A stretch of 64,000 nucleotides of DNA, taken from contig CAJUBE010000003.1 in NCBI GenBank assembly GCA_910584725.1, positions 1 to 64,000 on the forward strand, given 5' to 3'. A program made the position numbers and the translations under genes. Shown in pieces: positions 58,896-64,000 of this stretch. A model generated the notes under the pieces. It was not told the origin of the DNA and did not search any database. It saw only the letters and a program-made list of their open reading frames with translations. The number at the start of each line of letters is the position of its first letter. The stretch's first letter is position 1. Origin of the DNA: an uncultured Lachnospiraceae bacterium. Lineage in GTDB: Bacteria > Bacillota > Clostridia > Lachnospirales > Lachnospiraceae.

Positions 58896-59531
58896 ATGGC
58901 ATTTGATTATAAAAAAGAATACAGAGAGTTTTATCTCCCGAAAAACAAACCGGCTCTTGTCACCGTGCCTCCCATGAACTTTATTGCCGTGCGCGGAAAA
59001 GGCAATCCCAACGAGGAGGGCGGCGACTACAAGCAGTCCATTAACCTGCTTTACGGAATCGCTTACACCATTAAAATGAGCAAAAAGGGCGATCACCGAA
59101 TGGAAGGGTATTTTGACTTTGTCGTGCCGCCTCTGGAGGGACTATGGCGGCAGGAAGGAAGCCACGGTATTGATTATGCCAGAAAAGAGGATTTTGAGTG
59201 GATTTCCATGATCCGTCTGCCGGAATTTGTAACCAAGGAAGCATTTGCATGGGCATCAGCAGAAGCCTCTGCGAAGAAAGACACTGACTTCTCCCAGGTG
59301 GAATTTCTGACCTATGACGAGGGATTGTGCGTACAGTGTTTGCACGTAGGTCCTTATGACGATGAACCAGTCACTATAGATGCCATGGACACCTTTGCAC
59401 GTGAACAGGGATTTGTTCCGGATATGGACAGCACGCGCCACCACCATGAGATTTACCTGAGCGACGTGCGCAAATGCAAGCCGGAAAATCTGAAAACGGT
59501 GATCAGGCATCCTGTGAAAAAGGCAGAATAG
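58896..59531 (+). CDS. GyrI-like small-molecule-binding protein
   Basis: 211 residues. FDYKKEYREFYLPKNKPALVTVPPMNFIAVRGKGNPNEEGG, and later LCVQCLHVGPYDDEPVTIDAMDTFAREQGF with RHHHEIYLSD, match the longer GyrI-like family found widely in Clostridia. No DNA-binding part. The conserved Glu/His/Tyr positions fit a ligand or hydrolase pocket, but activity is unproven. GAAAGGAAATG precedes the start. With the preceding gene and the AraC-GyrI regulator this makes three GyrI-type domains within 5 kb. Confidence 0.88.
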   Translation: MAFDYKKEYREFYLPKNKPALVTVPPMNFIAVRGKGNPNEEGGDYKQSINLLYGIAYTIKMSKKGDHRMEGYFDFVVPPLEGLWRQEGSHGIDYARKEDFEWISMIRLPEFVTKEAFAWASAEASAKKDTDFSQVEFLTYDEGLCVQCLHVGPYDDEPVTIDAMDTFAREQGFVPDMDSTRHHHEIYLSDVRKCKPENLKTVIRHPVKKAE

Positions 59532-59595
59532 CGACGGTGCCTTCATCGAATGAGAATATGTCAGCCTTTATGGTCCATATTTTTTACTGAGACAT

Positions 59596-59663
59596 TTATC
59601 GGCAAAATATAATCTGAATTTCTACATGGAAATGTGGATATATTTTGCCGATAATGGTATAAT
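59596..59663 (+). promoter_or_regulatory. Promoter and 16-bp inverted-repeat operator of the Fic gene
   Basis: TTATCGGCAAAATATA (59596-59611) and TATATTTTGCCGATAA (59639-59654) are a perfect 16-base inverted repeat, 27 bases apart. An extended -10, TGGTATAAT (TATAAT at 59658-59663), begins right after the second arm, and TTCCGATAA at 59666-59674 looks like a third partial half-site. A dimeric HTH protein, probably the HTH-Fic product itself, could bind both arms and repress. Confidence 0.75.
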
Positions 59664-59699
59664 AATTCCGATAACACATGTATGAGAGGTCAAATGCCA

Positions 59700-60596
59700 A
59701 TGAAATATATGAGTGTCAGAATGGCAGCCGAAAAATGGAATGTATCGGAGAGAAGTGTACGGAATTACTGCGCAGAAGGCAAAATACCCGGTGCGGTTAT
59801 GGAGGGTAAAACATGGAAAATCCCGATGCAAACGGCAAAGCCGGTAAGAAAACAGCGAGCGGGGAAAGGATCAAAGAACCTGTTAACCAGATTAAAACTG
59901 GAAAAAGAATCACAGCTTCCCGGCGGCATCTATCATAAGGTACAAATTGAACTGACATACAATTCTAATCATATGGAGGGAAGCCGGCTTACACATGACC
60001 AGACTAGGTATATTTTTGAGACAAACACAATCGGTATACATGATAAAACGCTAAATGTAGATGACATTGTCGAGACAGTTAATCATTTTAACTGCATTGA
60101 CCAGATCATAGAATCGGCCAATTATCAATTAAATGAATCTTTGATCAAACAGCTTCATGCTATTTTGAAATCGGGAACTTCTGATAGCAGAAAAACATGG
60201 TTTACGGTCGGTGATTACAAACGTTTTGAAAATGAGGTGGGAGGCAGACCAACTACAAAGCCAGCCGATGTTTCCAAAGAGATGAAAAGGTTACTGCAAA
60301 CCTACAATCTGCATAAATCAAAAACCTTACAGGAAATCATAGCATTTCACTATGAATTTGAAAAGATACATCCGTTTCAGGACGGAAACGGTCGTATCGG
60401 TCGACTGATTATGTTTAAAGAATGTCTTAGAAATGGAATTACACCGTTTATTATTACCGATAATCTAAAAGAATTTTATTACCGTGGTTTAAACGAATGG
60501 GAAAACGAGGCGGGATATTTGCTGGATACCTGCCTGGCGGCACAGGATCAATTTAAAGTATATATGGATTACTTTGGGCTGGAATACACGGATTGA
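59700..60596 (+). CDS. Fic-domain protein with N-terminal helix-turn-helix
   Basis: 298 residues; ATGs at 59694 and 59682 are alternative starts. The N-terminal segment (MSVRMAAEKWNVSERSVRNY) is an excisionase/MerR-like helix-turn-helix. The Fic domain has the complete active motif HPFQDGNGRIGR. An inhibitory helix motif S-x-x-x-E-G is visible as SNHMEG before it, as in class II Fic proteins that inhibit themselves. Fic enzymes attach AMP or other groups to target proteins. The HTH plus the inverted-repeat promoter suggest autoregulation, as in toxin-like modules. No partner antitoxin gene is seen. Confidence 0.92.
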   Translation: MKYMSVRMAAEKWNVSERSVRNYCAEGKIPGAVMEGKTWKIPMQTAKPVRKQRAGKGSKNLLTRLKLEKESQLPGGIYHKVQIELTYNSNHMEGSRLTHDQTRYIFETNTIGIHDKTLNVDDIVETVNHFNCIDQIIESANYQLNESLIKQLHAILKSGTSDSRKTWFTVGDYKRFENEVGGRPTTKPADVSKEMKRLLQTYNLHKSKTLQEIIAFHYEFEKIHPFQDGNGRIGRLIMFKECLRNGITPFIITDNLKEFYYRGLNEWENEAGYLLDTCLAAQDQFKVYMDYFGLEYTD

Positions 60597-60637
60597 TATG
60601 TAGGAGAGCGGTTAATATAATTGGATAGCGGTATTTC

Positions 60638-60673
60638 CAACTATGAAACAAATACACATTTATTTCATAGTTG
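60638..60673 (+). repeat. Inverted repeat downstream of the Fic gene
   Basis: CAACTATGAAA pairs perfectly with TTTCATAGTTG (60638-60648 with 60663-60673). AT-rich flanks (GTTAATATAATT and GGTTATATTATAT) give a partial outer pairing. There is no T-run after the stem, so a terminator role is doubtful. Confidence 0.5.
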
Positions 60674-60743
60674 AAGGGGTTTCAACGGTTATATTATATC
60701 ATCGTCATATAGCCCGGTCTATCTCCGAATCCGCCATAATTGC

Positions 60744-60980
60744 CTACGTTTTCAGTATCTGCATGATTTTATCATAGTTTTCCGGCTGATGGGGAAACGT
60801 ACAGTTTGTGCAGTCCTTTATCTTTTTATCATTCTTTTCGATATAGACCGGATTCCCCGGACAGTTCTCACGCAGATACATCGGACAATAACAGAACAGG
60901 CAGTTAAAGTCTTTCAGCCCCTTATGACAGGGAAAATACTGACATTCACTGTTCTCAAAAAAACGGTATGAGTTTTCCAT
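60744..60980 (-). CDS. Cysteine-rich small domain protein
   Basis: 78 residues. The pattern F.NSECQYFPCHKG...FNCLFCYCPMY..ENCPGNP..........DCTNCTFPH has nine cysteines and matches the Cys-rich small domain family, probably a zinc or metal-cluster binder. Genes of this type often lie near corrinoid or methyltransferase functions; the MetH-activation-like gene lies next along the same strand. The ATG has a distant AAGGA; a TTG 12 bases upstream has better spacing to it. Confidence 0.85.
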   Translation of the reverse strand: MENSYRFFENSECQYFPCHKGLKDFNCLFCYCPMYLRENCPGNPVYIEKNDKKIKDCTNCTFPHQPENYDKIMQILKT

Positions 60981-61144
60981 TTTATTTTTCAATAATCCTT
61001 ACCTTATATATCTCATATATCTCTCATCCTAACCAACATTTTGCCACTGTGCGGCAACACAAATCCGGATGAAGCAAACCTATTGTCTTGCTTACGGTTC
61101 CCTTTCTTTTAGCTTCTTCGCCATAACTGCTCCAAAGAAATCAA

Positions 61145-61882
61145 CTATATCCCAAAAATTCTGCTGTATCCGTAGGTCAATGGCATATCCGCCAACTTCT
61201 TTCTGACAAGAAAATTTTCTTCGACCCGGTGCGGACATGCCGCATTCCCGCACCCGACACAAATCCCCTGACAGCGCACACTTTCATCCTGTGTCAGCTC
61301 TGAGATAAATACCACACTCTTTTTCGGAACCATACAGAAAGCTGCATTGCATGTGATCTCCTGCGTGAGATCTTTTAACAGCTGAGGCAGCATCTCCAGG
61401 GAAAACGCCTCCTCGCTGCCCGGAAAATGATACCGCGCCACATGCCTGTCCGTATGTGCCGCAACATATCTGTTGTAGGCATCATACCCCCGCATCAGCA
61501 GTTCACCCGACAGTGCCTCAACGATATAACTTTGCAGAAGCAGCCCCTTTTCGCTGTAGTTTTCCTGCAAGAGATCCACGCCATGCCCGAGGGACATTGC
61601 TGCTTTTTCATACTTAGAACATGGCATCGCCGGCTGCGCACCGTCCTCTTTGGCGCCGGAGATTTCTGCACAGCTTAAATTTTCCGACGGATAAGCCGCC
61701 CTCGCCCAGAAAGCTTCCTTTCGCAACACAGGCAGCATTTCCTCCGCCACTTCTCTGATTTCGGCGAGCTGTCCCTCATTAAAATGAAATTTTTTGCGCA
61801 CATCCCCCAAAAAAGCAGGAGTGACCAATTCCTCCAGCAAAGCGGGAAAAAAACGCTCCGTCTGCACCTTTTCCTGTATCAT
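61145..61882 (-). CDS. MetH activation-domain-like protein with C-terminal Cys cluster
   Basis: 245 residues from the ATG preceded by GGAGAAG. The middle (about 110-215) has GHGVDLLQENYSEKGLLLQSYIVEALSGELL and HVARYHFPGSEEAFSLEMLPQLL with VPKKSVVFI, similar to the S-adenosylmethionine-binding activation domain of B12-dependent methionine synthase. The end has CQGICVGCGNAACPHR, a four-Cys cluster likely to bind metal. Stand-alone forms occur in Clostridia next to corrinoid enzymes and may reactivate oxidised cobalamin. That function is inference. It lies downstream of the tyrosine recombinase gene on the same strand. Confidence 0.65.
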   Translation of the reverse strand: MIQEKVQTERFFPALLEELVTPAFLGDVRKKFHFNEGQLAEIREVAEEMLPVLRKEAFWARAAYPSENLSCAEISGAKEDGAQPAMPCSKYEKAAMSLGHGVDLLQENYSEKGLLLQSYIVEALSGELLMRGYDAYNRYVAAHTDRHVARYHFPGSEEAFSLEMLPQLLKDLTQEITCNAAFCMVPKKSVVFISELTQDESVRCQGICVGCGNAACPHRVEENFLVRKKLADMPLTYGYSRIFGI

Positions 61883-61993
61883 CCGCTTCTCCAAAACAGC
61901 CGCCGGCCGTTTCCCTTTCGCCTGAAAATTCGCCGTCAACCGCACCCACACAGGGTTTCACTCACATCTACCATCATTTGTTGTAACTCGAAC

Positions 61994-63061
61994 TCAACTG
62001 TCCCGCAGTTTGATGGTGCGGGCCGCTTTCCGCCGGTTCTGATCCTTGATCGCCGCATAGTGCTTTCTCGTCGTTCCCACATCCGAGTGTCCAAGCACAT
62101 CCGCCACCAGATAAATATCCTCCGTCTCCTGATACAAGGAAGTGCCGAAGGTGGAGCGGAGCTTATGGGGCGTAATTTTCTTCTGTGGCACAAACTCCCT
62201 CGCGTACTTTTCCACCAGATTCTCCACCGCATGTACGCTGATCCGCTTTTTTTGCAGAGAGAAAAAAAGCGCGTTCTCCTCCCCCGGAAGCGCCTGCGCG
62301 GCGATGGCGGCACGGGGACCCTCTATGTAATCTGACAGCGCCTTTTCCACCTCATCCCCAAAATAGAGCACCGCTTCGTTGCCGCCCTTGCGGATAATGC
62401 GGATGCTGTTTTCCCGGAAATTCACATCCTTTAAGTCAAGCCCTACACACTCCGAAACACGGATGCCGGTGCCCAGAAACAGGGTGACGATGGCGATATC
62501 CCGCACTTTTGTTTTCAAAAAAAAATCTTTTTTCTTCCCCGTAAGTTCCTTTTCATAGGTGTCCAGACTGTCCAGAAAAATTGCCACCTCGTCGGGTTCC
62601 AGGTGGATGATTGCCTTCTCGTGAATCTTCGGCATGTCCACCTGCATCGCTACATTTTTGGCGAGCAGTTCCTTTTTGAAGAAATAATCGAACATGCTGC
62701 GCAGGGACGACATTTTTCTGGCAATGCTGTTTGCCCCGTTTTTCTGTTCGCCGTTTTCCGACTCATAATATTTCAGATATTCCTGATATTCTTCTATGTC
62801 GAGCGCAGTCAGCGCGTTCAGGTCGTCAAACGTAATTTCCCGCATGCTTTTGTCTTTCAAAGCCGGGTTTTTCTCGATCAAAAAGCGCAGAAACACCTGA
62901 AAATCATAGGCGTAAGATATCCTTGTCTTCGCACTTGACTTCTGCTCAATCGCCCGGAAATAATCCCGCGCATAGGGCGGCAGTTCCTCCAGCAGTCCGC
63001 GGAGCTGCAGGACATACTCGGTTTCTCTCTTTTCATGGTAAGTTCGATTTTTCCCAGCCAT
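61994..63061 (-). CDS. Tyrosine recombinase (XerC/D-like)
   Basis: 355 residues from the ATG preceded by GAGG. The N-terminal SAM-like core-binding domain (about 30-150) is followed by the catalytic domain with Arg in FLGTGIRVSECVGL, Lys in IIRKGGNEAV, His-x-x-Arg in ITPHKLRSTFGT, His in LGHSDVGTT and the Tyr nucleophile in TRKHYAAI. The complete set means it is active. No phage genes or att-like repeats are near, so a chromosomal Xer-type role is more likely than a prophage integrase. The nearest neighbours are ttcA and the MetH-activation-like gene. Confidence 0.92.
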   Translation of the reverse strand: MAGKNRTYHEKRETEYVLQLRGLLEELPPYARDYFRAIEQKSSAKTRISYAYDFQVFLRFLIEKNPALKDKSMREITFDDLNALTALDIEEYQEYLKYYESENGEQKNGANSIARKMSSLRSMFDYFFKKELLAKNVAMQVDMPKIHEKAIIHLEPDEVAIFLDSLDTYEKELTGKKKDFFLKTKVRDIAIVTLFLGTGIRVSECVGLDLKDVNFRENSIRIIRKGGNEAVLYFGDEVEKALSDYIEGPRAAIAAQALPGEENALFFSLQKKRISVHAVENLVEKYAREFVPQKKITPHKLRSTFGTSLYQETEDIYLVADVLGHSDVGTTRKHYAAIKDQNRRKAARTIKLRDS

Positions 63062-63156
63062 CTTTATCCTCATTTCTCTGTTGCATTGATCCATTTACAT
63101 CGTTTTGACAAACAAATTTTACCGTTTTTTGCAAGTCCGAAAATCATAGCATCCGT

Positions 63157-63900
63157 TTACGACTCTGTTTTTGCACACTTTTCCGGCTTCTCCCAGCCGT
63201 CGATATTTCCGCTCAAAATCGCCGTAAACATGCGCTCCTTCACACCCGGCGCCTCCAGATTGATCTGTTGTACGAGATTTTTCACGGTCTCCCGCTTGGT
63301 GTGCCCGTCCGCCGGACAGGGACTCTTTACCACGGGAACCTGATTTTTACGCACAAAGCCGACCACGTCCGCCTCGTTCATATAAATTAGGGGGCGGATC
63401 ACGGTAATCTCCGTGCGGTCCAGATAGGTCACCGGGCGGAAGGTGTGGAATCTGCCCTCATAGATCAGCGACATCATCATCGTCTCCACCACGTCGTCTT
63501 TGTGATGCGCATAGGCCACCTTGTTACATCCAATGGCTTTCATAGCATCGTTGAGCGCGCCCTTGCGCATCTTCGCGCAGAGGGAGCAGGGATTGGATTC
63601 CTTTCTGTCCTCAAAGATAATTTTCCCGATATCGGTTTTTACAATATGATATGGCACATCCAGTTCCCGGCACAGCTTCTCAATTTCGGATAAATCCAGA
63701 TTCCCGAAGCCCAGATCCACCGTCACCGCGCTAAGTGCAAAGGGCGCAGGATAAAACCGCCGCAGCCCCTGCAGGGCATAGAGCAGGGTCAGGCTGTCCT
63801 TGCCGCCGGATATTCCCACCGCAATCCTGTCCCCCGGCTCAATCATATGATAATCGTCCACAGCCCTTCTCGTAAGGCTGAGTACCTGCTGTAAGTTCAT
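63157..63900 (-). CDS. ttcA: TtcA-like tRNA 2-thiocytidine biosynthesis protein (PP-loop ATPase)
   Basis: 247 residues. The PP-loop is GISGGKDSLTLLYAL, and the cluster-binding Cys pair is PCSLCAKMRKGAL. A third Cys lies in KSPCPADGHTKRE. With ATP it would activate C32 of certain tRNAs for thiolation through an Fe-S cluster. The shorter Firmicutes forms are close to TtcA but their exact target is less studied, so the symbol is by similarity. AAGGA precedes the ATG by about ten bases. Confidence 0.88.
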   Translation of the reverse strand: MNLQQVLSLTRRAVDDYHMIEPGDRIAVGISGGKDSLTLLYALQGLRRFYPAPFALSAVTVDLGFGNLDLSEIEKLCRELDVPYHIVKTDIGKIIFEDRKESNPCSLCAKMRKGALNDAMKAIGCNKVAYAHHKDDVVETMMMSLIYEGRFHTFRPVTYLDRTEITVIRPLIYMNEADVVGFVRKNQVPVVKSPCPADGHTKRETVKNLVQQINLEAPGVKERMFTAILSGNIDGWEKPEKCAKTES

Positions 63901-63937
63901 GTATGCGTTTTCCTTTTCTTATTTCAATCACAAATTC

Positions 63938-63995
63938 GCGACTTCTACCTCACTCGCAGAAAAGTAAAATTTTTCTTTGCGACTTCTACATTATA
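63938..63995 (-). promoter_or_regulatory. Putative ttcA promoter and direct repeats
   Basis: On the minus strand TATAAT (63990-63995) is a good -10; its -35 lies beyond the window edge. GTAGAAGTCGC occurs twice downstream of it (63979-63989 and 63938-63948 on the plus strand, 41 bases apart), a direct repeat in the leader of unknown meaning. Confidence 0.4.
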
Positions 63996-64000
63996 CAGAA

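Noticed and set aside
61994..63061. Tyrosine recombinase as a prophage or ICE integrase
   Set aside because: No phage or conjugation genes, no att-like direct repeats and no tRNA nearby; the neighbours are ordinary metabolic genes.

Overview
The window looks like a stretch of a mid-GC Clostridia chromosome, most likely Lachnospiraceae. Supporting signs are HisZ with a short HisG, the GlgC/GlgD pair, LexA divergent from a YneA-like LysM protein, Prp plus an L27 with a cleavable N-terminus, a YlbJ-like protein, RecU, and the order rplU-prp-rpmA-obgE-yhbY-nadD-yqeK-rsfS. No rRNA, tRNA, CRISPR array or insertion sequence was seen.

Layout. 0-3.4 kb: 3' part of a large mosaic surface protein. 3.7-5.4 kb: ilvN and ilvC. 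5.6-8.7 kb: a two-component system. 8.7-11.9 kb: a LysR regulator divergent from leuC-leuD. 12-14.8 kb: hypothetical proteins and a diguanylate cyclase. 15.1-19.4 kb: a type IIA topoisomerase pair. 19.5-23 kb: rsmD, coaD, a coiled-coil protein and a cell-wall amidase. 23-27 kb: YlbJ-like protein, HAD phosphatase, YgiQ. 27.1-29.5 kb: glycogen genes glgC-glgD (minus strand). 29.7-34.9 kb: SDR, RluA-type enzyme, recU, small proteins and a lipoprotein. 35-41.6 kb: histidine operon hisZ-hisG-(SIMPL)-hisD-hisB-hisIE fusion, then a C39-like protein. 42.6-54.2 kb: a housekeeping run (paired radical-SAM genes, MerR/YbjQ, RNase G-like, Nudix, lspA, ribosomal proteins L21 and L27, obgE, nadD, rsfS). 54.3-61 kb: a more accessory, regulator-rich stretch (AraC-GyrI, lexA/yneA, WYL regulator, two GyrI-like proteins, Fic). 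61-64 kb: MetH-activation-like protein, tyrosine recombinase and ttcA on the minus strand.

The two most notable items are these. (1) A type III toxin-antitoxin module of the ToxIN/CptIN kind at 44.54-45.23 kb. It has a promoter, a two-repeat antitoxin RNA, a hairpin terminator and a ToxN/AbiQ-like endoribonuclease, all inserted between two radical-SAM-associated genes that normally sit together. (2) A family of at least eight modular, nested stem-loop repeats, all on the + strand and all at gene junctions. Their stems change by compensatory substitutions, and two copies supply the last codons and stop of hisZ and hisD.

Other points of interest are a HisF-like barrel that has lost its catalytic aspartates, fused to HisI-HisE; a perfect 16-bp inverted repeat at the promoter of an HTH-Fic gene; SOS boxes between lexA and yneA; a 19-bp-spacer MerR promoter; a hairpin array plus a coupled 45-residue reading frame between leuC and leuD; and a promoter placed to give a leaderless mRNA at 14.08 kb.
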